From SB11 sp965222995 (GTDB lineage Bacteria; Bacteroidota; Bacteroidia; UBA8524): a stretch of DNA of 64,000 nucleotides. Shown piece after piece: positions 25,030 to 33,331 of this stretch. The translations under genes and the position numbers were made by a program. The DNA lies in contig OZ244977.1 in assembly GCA_965222995.1 (NCBI GenBank), positions 62,001 to 126,000 on the forward strand. Direction: 5' to 3'. The stretch's first letter is position 1. Every line of letters begins with the position of its first letter. The notes beneath the pieces are model-generated. The model saw nothing but the letters and a program-made list of their open reading frames with translations. It had not been told where the DNA came from and made no database searches.

Positions 25030-26238
25030 ATGAACTGGTTGTTTAAATGGACTAAAGGCGATGCCGTAATATGGGCAGTGATACTACTGCTATCCATATT
25101 TGGTATTCTGGCAGTTTATAGTTCTACAGGTACATTGGCATATCAAAAACGAGGGGGCAATACAGAATTCTTTCTGTTTAAGCACTTGGCGTTTTTGCTG
25201 TTTGGGTTAACGCTACTGTACATGAGCCACTTAATCAACTACAAGTATTATTCTCGCATATCGCAAATACTGCTTATACTTTCCTTTATACTGCTGCCTT
25301 ATACGCTATTTTTCGGTACAGAAATAAACTCGGCCCGTCGTTGGATAACTTTGCCTGTTATTGGGTTTACCTTCCAAACATCAGATTTAGCTAAGCTAGC
25401 ATTAATAATGTATATCGCCCGCTTCTTATCAAGAAGGCAAGACGATATTAAAGACTTTCGTAAATCATTTCTTCCACTTACCATAACCATAGCCACTATT
25501 TGTGCGCTAATTATGCCTGCCAACCTTTCAACAGCGTTGGTATTATTCGCTACTTGCTTACTGCTAATGTTTATAGGTCGTATCGCTTTTAAGCATATAC
25601 TTTTAGTAGTTGGGGCAGGTGCTTTTGCAGCAGGAATAATGGTGGTAATGGTACTTTCACTGCCTGATGAGTCGGTAGAGAAAATTGCCCGACTAAGCAC
25701 ATGGAAAAGCCGTGTAGAAAGTTTCATCAGTAATAAAGAATATGCCGATGAGCGTGAAGCCTTACAAAAAGACTATCACGTAGTGCAAGGTAAAATTGCA
25801 GTAGCATCAGGCGGAATATTAGGTAAAGGACCCGGTAATAGCACACAGCGTAACTTCTTGCCTAACCCATTTTCTGATTTTGTTTTTGCCATCATTATAG
25901 AAGAATACGGATTAATTGGTGCCGTATTTCTCATACTGCTATATCTGGTGCTGCTCTTTCGGTGCATTCGGATAGTAATTAAAAGTCCACGAGCCTTTGG
26001 GGCTTTGCTGGCAGTAGGGCTAAGTTTTAGCCTCGTAATACAAGCCTTTATAAATATGGGGGTTGCTGTAAATATATTCCCTGTAACGGGTTTACCGCTC
26101 CCACTGGTAAGTATGGGGGGAACCTCATTAATATTCACCAGTTTATCATTAGGTATAATACTAAGTGTTAGTCGCCATATTGAAGAGCAAGAAAGTGGCG
26201 AAACCTTGCAGGAAGGAGGCAATGTTGCAACCGCTTAG
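25030..26238 (+). CDS. ftsW: Septal peptidoglycan glycosyltransferase FtsW
   Basis: A 402-residue SEDS-family membrane protein with about ten hydrophobic segments. Motifs seen are 'AVYSSTGTLAYQKR', 'GTEINSARRWITLP', 'FQTSDLAKLALIMY' and 'LPLVSMGGTSLIFTSLSLG', plus 'GGILGKGPGNSTQRNFLPNPFSDFVFAII' read in parts in the large periplasmic loop. It polymerises lipid II at the septum with FtsI. Its 3' end overlaps the murG start by 17 bp. Confidence 0.95.
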   Translation: MNWLFKWTKGDAVIWAVILLLSIFGILAVYSSTGTLAYQKRGGNTEFFLFKHLAFLLFGLTLLYMSHLINYKYYSRISQILLILSFILLPYTLFFGTEINSARRWITLPVIGFTFQTSDLAKLALIMYIARFLSRRQDDIKDFRKSFLPLTITIATICALIMPANLSTALVLFATCLLLMFIGRIAFKHILLVVGAGAFAAGIMVVMVLSLPDESVEKIARLSTWKSRVESFISNKEYADEREALQKDYHVVQGKIAVASGGILGKGPGNSTQRNFLPNPFSDFVFAIIIEEYGLIGAVFLILLYLVLLFRCIRIVIKSPRAFGALLAVGLSFSLVIQAFINMGVAVNIFPVTGLPLPLVSMGGTSLIFTSLSLGIILSVSRHIEEQESGETLQEGGNVATA

Positions 26239-27331
26239 AGTAATTATATCAGGAGGAGGAACGGGTGGGCATATCTTCCCTGCCGTAGCCATTGCCAAAA
26301 CCTTACAAAAAAGAGACCCCAACGTGGAGATACTTTTTGTTGGAGCCAAAGGCAAAATGGAGATGGAAAAAGTACCGCAAGCAGGCTTTAAAATTATTGG
26401 GCTAAGCATTGCGGGTATCCAGCGTAAAATAGATTTTAGAAACTTTTTATTGCCCTTTAAGGTGATAAAGAGCTTGTGGCAAGCCCACAAAATAATACAA
26501 GACTTTAAGCCTGATATTGCTATTGGCGTAGGCGGTTATGCCAGCGCACCTACATTGTATATGGCTGCACAAATGGATGTGCTAAGCCTAATACAAGAGC
26601 AAAACAGTTATGCAGGGCTAACCAATAAACTATTGGCAAAGCGTACCACAGCTATATGTGTAGCTTTTGATGGGATGGAAAACTATTTCCCTGCCAATAA
26701 AATAGTGCAAACGGGTAACCCTGTCCGTCAGGATTTGTTAGACATAGAGGGCAAAAGAGAAGAAGCCTTCGAGCACTTTAACCTAGACCCTAACAAAAAA
26801 ACGGTATTGGTTATTGGCGGTAGCTTAGGGGCAAGAACCATAAACCAAGTTATACATAGTGGCATTAGTTCTTTTGAGGAGAAAGACATTCAACTAGTAT
26901 GGCAAACGGGTAAATACTATTACGGCAAAGCACAAGATAAAAACTCTAGCAACGTAAAAGTGTATGATTTTATCACCCGTATGGATTTGGCCTATGCTGT
27001 TGCGGATATTGTAGTATCAAGAGCGGGGGCATTATCCATTGCAGAGTTATGTATTACGAGCAAGCCGTGCATATTAGTCCCTTCGCCCAATGTAGCAGAA
27101 GACCATCAAACCAAAAATGCACAAGCACTTTTAGATAAAAGAGCTGCTTTATTGGTGAAAGATAAAGACGCTAAAACAGTGCTAATGGGAGATATTTTAG
27201 CATTGATGAACGATGAAAAACGCCGCCAGCAGTTAAGCAATAGTATTAAAGAACTAGCTAAGCCCAATGCGGCAGAACTTATAGTAGATGAAATTTACAG
27301 AGTAGTAGAAACACGCACTAAACTAAAGTAA
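26222..27331 (+). CDS. murG: UDP-N-acetylglucosamine--lipid I GlcNAc-transferase MurG
   Basis: 369 residues from the ATG at 26222, chosen because the family's N-terminal 'RVIISGGGTGGHIFPAVAIA' then begins a few residues in; an upstream in-frame start at 26165 would add 19 residues inside ftsW. Other motifs are 'VGGYASAPT', 'GGSLGARTINQ' and 'VVSRAGALSIAEL' with the acceptor-proximal 'PNVAEDHQTKNA'. It makes lipid II on the inner face of the membrane. Confidence 0.95.
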   Translation: MLQPLRVIISGGGTGGHIFPAVAIAKTLQKRDPNVEILFVGAKGKMEMEKVPQAGFKIIGLSIAGIQRKIDFRNFLLPFKVIKSLWQAHKIIQDFKPDIAIGVGGYASAPTLYMAAQMDVLSLIQEQNSYAGLTNKLLAKRTTAICVAFDGMENYFPANKIVQTGNPVRQDLLDIEGKREEAFEHFNLDPNKKTVLVIGGSLGARTINQVIHSGISSFEEKDIQLVWQTGKYYYGKAQDKNSSNVKVYDFITRMDLAYAVADIVVSRAGALSIAELCITSKPCILVPSPNVAEDHQTKNAQALLDKRAALLVKDKDAKTVLMGDILALMNDEKRRQQLSNSIKELAKPNAAELIVDEIYRVVETRTKLK

Positions 27332-27356
27332 AAAAGTACAGGGAATATTAATAGTA

Positions 27357-28739
27357 ATGAGCCTAAACGGGGTACAAAATATCTATTTTATCGGTGTCGG
27401 AGGCATTGGTATGAGTGCTTTGGCAAGATACTTTAAGGTATTGGGCAAAAACGTATCGGGGTACGACCGTGTGGCAACTACCCTTACCCGCCAGCTAGAA
27501 GACGAAGGTATTGCAATCCATTACGAAGACGATATTAAACAAGTAGATAGTGAAGTAACCAACAATCCTGCACAGTCGGTTATTGTATATACTCCTGCTG
27601 TACCCATTAGCCATACTGAGTTTAATTACTTTAAAGAAAAAGACTATACCATTTATAAACGTGCCGAAGTATTGGGTTTAGTTACCCGTGAAACCTTTAC
27701 CATTGGTATTGGTGGCACACACGGTAAAACTACTACCTCTTGTATGGTGGCGTATTTGCTTAGAAACGCAGGGCTAAATTGCGGTGCGTTTTTAGGGGGA
27801 GTTTCTACCAACTTTAACTCCAACTTCTTACTACCACAACATGAAGGTGAAGAAGCTATTACGGTAACGGAAGCCGACGAGTTTGACCGTTCTTTCTTAC
27901 AGCTTTCGCCCAATATAGCAGTTATCACTTCTATGGATGCCGACCATTTAGATATTTATGGTGAGCATACTCAACTATTAGAATCATTTCATCTATTCGC
28001 TAAAAAAGTAAAACAAGGTGGCGATTTATATACCCGTTTCGGGCAACCTTTTAAAGGTGAAACGCAAGGCATAAATCATCATAAATACGGAATAGAAGAA
28101 GGTGCAGCTTTTAAAGCCGCCAACATAACTATAGATAACGGTAGCTATTATTTTGATTTAGTTACCCCAAAACAAACTATATCGAAACTACAATTAGGTA
28201 TGGCAGGTATTCATAACGTAGAGAATGCTACGGTTGCCTCTGCAATTGCCCTACAAGTGGGAGTGAATGAAGAAAAATTGCGTAACGGATTGGCGACCTT
28301 TAAAGGGGTAAAGCGTAGGTTCGAGTACATTATCAAGCGTGATAATTTTGCATATATAGATGATTACGCCCACCACCCTACCGAGTTAGAAGCGGCGATA
28401 AAATCAGCGAAGCAATTATATCCTGATAAAAAGATAAAAGGGGTATTTCAGCCGCATTTATATAGCCGCACTAGAGACTTTGTAGAGGGTTTTGCCAAAA
28501 GTTTAAGCCTGCTGGATGAGGTGTTTTTGCTAGATATTTACCCTGCTCGTGAGCAACCTATACAGGGTGTTACATCAGAAATAATTTATGATAAAATAAG
28601 CCACGATAATAAAAGCCTTTGCACTAAAGGGCAACTATTATCAGTTATTAATAATACACCTACCGAAGTTTTGCTAACCCTTGGCGCAGGTGATATAGAC
28701 CAATTGGTACAACCTTTAAAACAACTATTTGAAGCATGA
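27357..28739 (+). CDS. murC: UDP-N-acetylmuramate--L-alanine ligase MurC
   Basis: A 460-residue Mur ligase for the first stem residue. 'IYFIGVGGIGMSALARYF' is the UDP-binding N-terminus, 'GIGGTHGKTTTSCMV' the P-loop, 'EADEFDRSFLQLSPN' and 'SMDADHLDIYG' the metal and substrate region, and 'DDYAHHPTELEAA' and 'QPHLYSRTRDF' the C-terminal domain. Its last four bases overlap the ftsQ start (ATGA). Confidence 0.96.
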   Translation: MSLNGVQNIYFIGVGGIGMSALARYFKVLGKNVSGYDRVATTLTRQLEDEGIAIHYEDDIKQVDSEVTNNPAQSVIVYTPAVPISHTEFNYFKEKDYTIYKRAEVLGLVTRETFTIGIGGTHGKTTTSCMVAYLLRNAGLNCGAFLGGVSTNFNSNFLLPQHEGEEAITVTEADEFDRSFLQLSPNIAVITSMDADHLDIYGEHTQLLESFHLFAKKVKQGGDLYTRFGQPFKGETQGINHHKYGIEEGAAFKAANITIDNGSYYFDLVTPKQTISKLQLGMAGIHNVENATVASAIALQVGVNEEKLRNGLATFKGVKRRFEYIIKRDNFAYIDDYAHHPTELEAAIKSAKQLYPDKKIKGVFQPHLYSRTRDFVEGFAKSLSLLDEVFLLDIYPAREQPIQGVTSEIIYDKISHDNKSLCTKGQLLSVINNTPTEVLLTLGAGDIDQLVQPLKQLFEA

Positions 28740-29515
28740 AACCAAGGTGGAAAGTATTACTAAATTATGGTATTTGGGTGGTGCTGCTCATTACGCTAAT
28801 GTCTATTCTCTCTTTTGTAGGAGAAGAGCAAGAGCAACTGCGCTGTAAATCTTTAGATGTGGTGATAAAGCCTGAGAGTAAAGACTTTTTTATTACCCGT
28901 GCAGATATTGTTAAAGAAATAACCGCAGGGCAAGGCGAAAACGTGTTAAAAGGCAGACCGGTAGTAGAGTTTGAAGTAGGTAAGCTGGAAGATAAACTAG
29001 AGCTTAACCCATTTATAAAAGATGCCGAGGTATTTATAGATATACAAGGCAATTTAAGAGTAGAGGTTTGGCAGCGAAAACCCATTGTGAGGATAGCCAA
29101 AAACAGCGGAAAAGGATTTTATGTAGATGAAGACGGTATTAAAATGCCATTGTCTGAAAATTATACGGCTCATGTACCTATTGCTACGGGAAGAATACGT
29201 GAAACCGTAAAGAAAATACGTGATACTGTAAGTACACCCATTGTAAAAGATATTTATACACTATCGCTTTTCATTCAAGAACATCCTTTTTGGGAGGCTA
29301 TGATAGAGCAAATAGTAGTAAACAAAAACAACGAAATAGTACTGATACCTATGGTTGCAGACCATAAAGTAGTATTAGGAGATGTAAGCAGATTAGAGGA
29401 GAAACTAAAGCATTTGAAAATCTTTTATAAAAAAGGTTTAAACAAGGTAGGCTGGGAAAAGTATAAAGTGATTAATTTAAAGTACACAGGGCAAATTGTG
29501 TGTGAAAAATATTAA
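28736..29515 (+). CDS. ftsQ: Cell-division protein FtsQ (DivIB)
   Basis: A 259-residue bitopic protein. A short cytoplasmic tail and one membrane helix (about 8-26) are followed by a POTRA-like domain ('PESKDFFITRADIVKEIT', residues ~43-62, then 'LEDKLELNPFIKDAEVFID') and a beta domain ending near 'KYKVINLKYTGQIVCEK'. The POTRA pattern and the murC-ftsQ-ftsA order identify it although sequence conservation is low. It links the early Z-ring to the FtsLB/FtsWI synthase. Confidence 0.9.
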   Translation: MKPRWKVLLNYGIWVVLLITLMSILSFVGEEQEQLRCKSLDVVIKPESKDFFITRADIVKEITAGQGENVLKGRPVVEFEVGKLEDKLELNPFIKDAEVFIDIQGNLRVEVWQRKPIVRIAKNSGKGFYVDEDGIKMPLSENYTAHVPIATGRIRETVKKIRDTVSTPIVKDIYTLSLFIQEHPFWEAMIEQIVVNKNNEIVLIPMVADHKVVLGDVSRLEEKLKHLKIFYKKGLNKVGWEKYKVINLKYTGQIVCEKY

Positions 29516-29550
29516 ATATAGAGTAGTAATAAACAGTAATATTGAGGAGT

Positions 29551-30852
29551 ATGCACAACGGTAAAATTATAGTTGGCTTAGATATAGGAACTACAAAGGT
29601 CTGCGCCATAGTAGGTCGGTTTAACGAGTACGGTAAAATCGATGTTTTAGGTATGGGTAAAGCAGACTCACACGGGGTGTCTCGTGGGGTAGTAACCAAC
29701 ATCAACAAGACGGTAGATGCAATAACCAAGGCGGTTAACGAGGCATCAGACAAATCGGGCGTAGAGATACGTAAGGTTCATGTAGGTATTGCAGGACAGC
29801 ACATTAAGAGTCGCCAAAATAGAGGTTTAGTAGTACGAAACTCTATCGATACCGAAATTGATTACAACGATTTGGCTAAACTGGAAAGCGACATGTTTAA
29901 ACTGGCTCTTAACCCGGGCGAGGAAATTATTCATGTTTTACCGCAAGAATATACTGTGGATAATGAGCCGGGCATAAAAGACCCAGTGGGAATGTCAGGC
30001 ATTCGTTTAGAGGGTAATTTCCATGTAATTACTGCACAGGTTACTGCCGCTAAAAACATTTACAAGTGTATACAGTTAGCTGGTTTAGAAGCTGAAGATT
30101 TAATACTAGAGCCATTGGCATCATCAGACTCTGTATTGAGCCCTGAAGAATTAGATGCAGGTGTTGCTTTGGTAGATATTGGAGGTGGAACAACCGATAT
30201 AGCTATTTTCCACGATGGGGTAATTCGCCATACGGCAGTTATTCCTTACGGTGGTAACATTATAACAGAAGATATTAAAGAGGGCTGCAATGTGCTAAAA
30301 GACCATGCAGAACTGTTGAAGACTAAATTTGGTTCTGCCCTTTGGGAAGAAACCAAAGCCAATGAGATTATCTCAATCCCTGGTTTACGTGGGCGTGACC
30401 CTAAAGAAATTTCGGTACGCAACTTGGCTAAAATTATCCAGGCTCGTGTTGAGGAAATCTTTGAGTTAGTGTACTGCGAAATCAAAAACAGTGGTGTAGA
30501 GAAAAAACTAATTGGTGGTGTAGTGATAACAGGTGGTGGCGCACAGCTACAAAATGTTACACAACTAGCAGAGTACGTTACAGGTTTAGATGCACGCATA
30601 GGCTACCCTAACGAGCATTTGGCAAAAGGTATGGTAGAGGAAGTGAAAAGCCCTATGTATGCCACAGGTATTGGTTTAGTAATAAAAGGACTAAAATCTG
30701 GCGAAAAAACTGAAAACGATATTTTAGATAATAGTACAGAAGAAAGCTCACGCGAAAAACGCAAACGCATGAAAAACGAAATGGAGCGTAAAAACTTCCT
30801 AGGTCGTTTAAAGAAATGGTTTGCCGATGATTTAGACGTGAAAGACTTTTAG
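29551..30852 (+). CDS. ftsA: Cell-division protein FtsA
   Basis: 433 residues from the ATG at 29551. It is preceded by GAGGAG, one of the few Shine-Dalgarno-like sites here, and a TTG at 29542 is less likely. It is an actin-like ATPase that tethers FtsZ to the membrane. Motifs are 'IIVGLDIGTTKVCAIVG' (phosphate 1), the SHS2 region 'HVGIAGQHIKS', 'VALVDIGGGTTDIAIF' (phosphate 2) and 'VVITGGGAQLQNV'. The C-terminal 'NFLGRLKKWFADDL' is the amphipathic membrane-targeting helix. Confidence 0.95.
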   Translation: MHNGKIIVGLDIGTTKVCAIVGRFNEYGKIDVLGMGKADSHGVSRGVVTNINKTVDAITKAVNEASDKSGVEIRKVHVGIAGQHIKSRQNRGLVVRNSIDTEIDYNDLAKLESDMFKLALNPGEEIIHVLPQEYTVDNEPGIKDPVGMSGIRLEGNFHVITAQVTAAKNIYKCIQLAGLEAEDLILEPLASSDSVLSPEELDAGVALVDIGGGTTDIAIFHDGVIRHTAVIPYGGNIITEDIKEGCNVLKDHAELLKTKFGSALWEETKANEIISIPGLRGRDPKEISVRNLAKIIQARVEEIFELVYCEIKNSGVEKKLIGGVVITGGGAQLQNVTQLAEYVTGLDARIGYPNEHLAKGMVEEVKSPMYATGIGLVIKGLKSGEKTENDILDNSTEESSREKRKRMKNEMERKNFLGRLKKWFADDLDVKDF

Positions 30853-30861
30853 TGTGTGGCT

Positions 30862-30891
30862 GTCATCCTGAGCGAAGTTGAAGGGTGTGTG
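30862..30891 (+). repeat. Dispersed palindromic repeat (GTCATCCTGAGC type)
   Basis: GTCATCCTGAGCGAAGTTGA then AGGGTGTGTG, directly after ftsA. Confidence 0.7.
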
Positions 30892-30914
30892 AAATTGAAA
30901 ATGTGCGGCAAGCA

Positions 30915-30943
30915 GTCATTCCGAATTTAGTTCGGAATCTGTG
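30915..30943 (+). repeat. Dispersed palindromic repeat (GTCATTCCGAA type)
   Basis: CATTCCGAA and TTCGGAATC form an inverted repeat around TTTAG. Nearly identical to 10040-10066. It lies in the 147-bp ftsA-ftsZ gap. Confidence 0.75.
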
Positions 30944-30999
30944 CGAAAGGAATAATAAAGAATTAAAAAATTAGGTAACACAATAACAACCCAATAAGT

Positions 31000-32535
31000 A
31001 TGTCGAATTTTAAGGTTGAATTACCCAAAGAACGTTCATCAATAATAAAAGTTATTGGTGTAGGGGGTGGTGGAAGCAATGCAGTAAACCATATGTACCG
31101 TCAAGGTATTATAGGGGTTGATTTCTTTGTTTGCAATACCGACTCACAAGCATTAGATCGTAGCCCTGTTCCTAACAGAATACAATTAGGAACTTCACTA
31201 ACAGAAGGTTTAGGCGCAGGTTCTAATCCTGATGTAGGGAAAAAGGCTGCACTAGAAAGTATAGAAGAAATTATAGACCTATTAGGCGTTAACACCAAAA
31301 TGATATTTGTTACCGCCGGTATGGGCGGAGGAACAGGTACAGGTGCTGCACCTATAATTGCCAAAACGGCAAAAGAAATGGGCATACTAACGGTAGGTAT
31401 TGTAACTACGCCGTTTAGTTTTGAAGGTCCTCGCCGTACAGGTCAGGCAGCTACAGGTGTTTCAGAAATGCGTGAAGCTGTGGATGCTTTGCTGGTTATC
31501 TCTAACGATAAAATAAAAGAGATGTATAGCAATTTCTTGTTTACCAAGGCATTTGCTCAGGCTGATGAGGTATTAACCATAGCAGCAAAAGGTATTGCAG
31601 AAATTATTACTACTAGCGGTGACGGTAATGTGGACTTCCAAGATGTTCGCACAGCTATGACCGATAGTGGTAAAGCCATATTAGGTAGCGGTATTGCTGA
31701 TGGTGAAGAGCGTGCTATGCAGGCATCACAAATGGCAATTAACTCTCCTTTATTAGACAATACTCAAATAGAAGGTGCAGGTTGGTTACTAATCAATATT
31801 TCGTGGGGTAAAGAAGAACCTACTATGGAAGAGATTAGTACCGTTATGGATTTCTTCCAACAAAAGGCAGGGCAAAATGCTAACCTTAAATTTGGTTGGT
31901 GCTCTAACGAGAAATTAGAAGATAAACTTTCTGTTACTATTATAGCTACCGGTTTTGGCGAGAAAGAAAATACACCAAAAGAAGAAAACCAAGCAATTCG
32001 TTTACCATTAATAGAAGATACTAAAACAGAGGAAACAGAAACGCCTACTGCTGAAAGTACTGAGAATACTATTAAGCCCTCAACAGAAAATGAGGTAGTT
32101 TATAATACTCCTGTTGAAGAGAATAACGACGAGATAGTATTTCAGCCTCAAAGTCACGAGCAGTCTAAAACTATATCAGAAAGCGATTTATTTTCTATGA
32201 CTCCTATTAAAGAAGAGCAAGAAGATAGCGATGCTATCCGTGTAGAATTAAAGGACGTTGAAGAAGACCCTGAAGCTGAAAAAGAACGCATACGCAAGCA
32301 AAAAGAGCGTATGGTGTACCTTAGAAACTTAAATGATAAGGCAAAAAGCCAAGAGGGCGCTATGGATATGGAAAAAGAACCGGCTTACGTACGTAAAGGT
32401 GCTAAGCTAGATGAGGTCCCGCATTCATCAGAATCGCAGGTATCTAAATTCTCATTGTTCGAGAATAAAGAAACTCCAGAGAACAGAACAGATATAAAAA
32501 CCAATAATAGTTTCTTACACGATAACGTAGATTAA
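31000..32535 (+). CDS. ftsZ: Cell-division GTPase FtsZ
   Basis: A 511-residue protein. The GTPase domain (1-320) has 'IKVIGVGGGGSNAVNHMY', the tubulin signature 'GMGGGTGTGAAPIIA' and the T7-loop region 'NVDFQDVRTAM'. A ~170-residue acidic, disordered linker follows, much longer than in Escherichia coli. The end 'NNSFLHDNVD' is the conserved C-terminal peptide of Bacteroidota FtsZ that binds FtsA. It is the last gene of the dcw cluster, closed by a hairpin terminator. Confidence 0.97.
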   Translation: MSNFKVELPKERSSIIKVIGVGGGGSNAVNHMYRQGIIGVDFFVCNTDSQALDRSPVPNRIQLGTSLTEGLGAGSNPDVGKKAALESIEEIIDLLGVNTKMIFVTAGMGGGTGTGAAPIIAKTAKEMGILTVGIVTTPFSFEGPRRTGQAATGVSEMREAVDALLVISNDKIKEMYSNFLFTKAFAQADEVLTIAAKGIAEIITTSGDGNVDFQDVRTAMTDSGKAILGSGIADGEERAMQASQMAINSPLLDNTQIEGAGWLLINISWGKEEPTMEEISTVMDFFQQKAGQNANLKFGWCSNEKLEDKLSVTIIATGFGEKENTPKEENQAIRLPLIEDTKTEETETPTAESTENTIKPSTENEVVYNTPVEENNDEIVFQPQSHEQSKTISESDLFSMTPIKEEQEDSDAIRVELKDVEEDPEAEKERIRKQKERMVYLRNLNDKAKSQEGAMDMEKEPAYVRKGAKLDEVPHSSESQVSKFSLFENKETPENRTDIKTNNSFLHDNVD

Positions 32536-32571
32536 ATTGATTTTGTAAACTTCATTTTGCCAATGAATGTT

Positions 32572-32602
32572 AAAGCCTCGCTGAAAAGTGGGGCTTTTTT
32601 TG
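32572..32602 (+). terminator. Rho-independent terminator after ftsZ
   Basis: AAAGCCTC pairs with GGGGCTTT (one G-T pair) around GCTGAAAAGT, followed by a run of T. It lies 37 bp after the ftsZ stop and ends the dcw transcript. Confidence 0.85.
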
Positions 32603-32614
32603 TTTTAATCCCAC

Positions 32615-32648
32615 CGTCATTGCGAGGAGAAACGACGAAGTAATCTCC
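32615..32648 (+). repeat. Dispersed repeat (CGTCATTGCGAGGAG type)
   Basis: CGTCATTGCGAGGAGAAAC then GACGAAGTAATCTCC. CGTCATTGCGAG fragments recur, some inverted as CTCGCAATGACGAG (32724, 33218), in this 796-bp gene-free stretch 32536-33331, which is made almost wholly of repeats. Confidence 0.7.
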
Positions 32649-32651
32649 AAG

Positions 32652-32704
32652 TCCCCCTCCTTGTGAGGGTGTGTGTAGTTGCAAAGGAGGGGTTAGGGGT
32701 GGTC
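32652..32704. repeat. C-rich/G-rich hairpin repeat, second copy
   Basis: CCCCCTCCTTG and AAAGGAGGGG form an inverted repeat followed by TTAGGGGTGGTC, like the copy at 24776. Confidence 0.65.
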
Positions 32705-32745
32705 AAAAGATTGTTTCCCTACACTCGCAATGACGAGTGCGGTAT

Positions 32746-32773
32746 GTCATCCTGAGCGGAGTCGAAGGGTGTG
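32746..32773 (+). repeat. Dispersed palindromic repeat (GTCATCCTGAGCGGAGTCGA type)
   Basis: Same 28-base sequence as at 24712. A related inverted fragment runs through 32944-33012, where GTCATACTGACGAAGG and CAGTTCGGAATGAC are found. Confidence 0.75.
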
Positions 32774-32808
32774 CGTTGGGTGTCGGGATTCAGAATCTGT
32801 GCCGTAGA

Positions 32809-32913
32809 CCTCACCCTGATTTATAAGCACTTGTCAAATACTAGCACATCGTCCCTCTCCACATGGAGAGGGAAATATAAACTATGGTAACTACTTTATA
32901 AACTTGGGTGAGG
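32809..32913. repeat. MITE-like element, copy A
   Basis: A 105-bp unit with terminal inverted repeats: CCTCACCCTGATTTATAA at the left and, as reverse complement, CCTCACCCAAGTTTATAA at the right. A central 9-bp perfect hairpin is TCCCTCTCC/GGAGAGGGA around ACAT. It has no coding capacity. Copy B follows 284 bp downstream. Confidence 0.7.
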
Positions 32914-33056
32914 GAAAAAGATTGCTTTGCTATACTCGTAATTGTCATACTGACGAAGGAAGTATCCTTTTACAGAGTTGTATAAAGATTCCTCCTTTCA
33001 GTTCGGAATGACAGTTCACGAATGTCATACTGATCTTGACTAAATGTACGGTGATA

Positions 33057-33088
33057 GTCATGCTGAACTTGTTTCAGCATCTGTGTGG
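33057..33088 (+). repeat. Dispersed palindromic repeat (GTCATGCTGAACTTGTTTCA type)
   Basis: ATGCTGAA and TTCAGCAT are exact reverse complements, followed by CTGTGTGG. It lies immediately left of MITE-like copy B. Confidence 0.75.
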
Positions 33089-33092
33089 TGGA

Positions 33093-33196
33093 CCTCACCC
33101 CAATTTGTAAGCACTTGTCAATATCAGCACAGCGTCCCTCTCCACATGGAGAGGGAAATATGAATTATGGTAACTACCCTATAAATTTGGGTGAGG
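33093..33196. repeat. MITE-like element, copy B
   Basis: A 104-bp unit, about 85 percent identical by eye to copy A. The ends are CCTCACCCCAATTTGTAA and, inverted, CCTCACCCAAATTTATAG. The same central TCCCTCTCC/GGAGAGGGA hairpin is present. Both copies are followed by GAAAAAGATTGCTT. Confidence 0.7.
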
Positions 33197-33239
33197 GAAA
33201 AAGATTGCTTAGCTACACTCGCAATGACGAGTGAAGTAT

Positions 33240-33270
33240 GTCATACTGAGCTTGTTTCAGTATCTGTGTG
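33240..33270 (+). repeat. Dispersed palindromic repeat (GTCATACTGAGCTTGTTTCA type)
   Basis: ATACTGA and TCAGTAT are complementary around GCTTGTT. This is the last repeat before fhs. Confidence 0.75.
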
Positions 33271-33331
33271 CAACTTCTTATTAGCTGATAAATGTTTAAT
33301 GCTTACTGCTAAATGATTATTTTCGTTGAGC

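Noticed and set aside
26165..26221. Upstream start for murG
   Set aside because: It would add 19 non-conserved residues encoded inside ftsW; the MurG N-terminus follows the ATG at 26222.
25776..26222. A 148-codon open frame antisense to ftsW
   Set aside because: Shadow of a conserved gene; no recognisable domain and no upstream signal.
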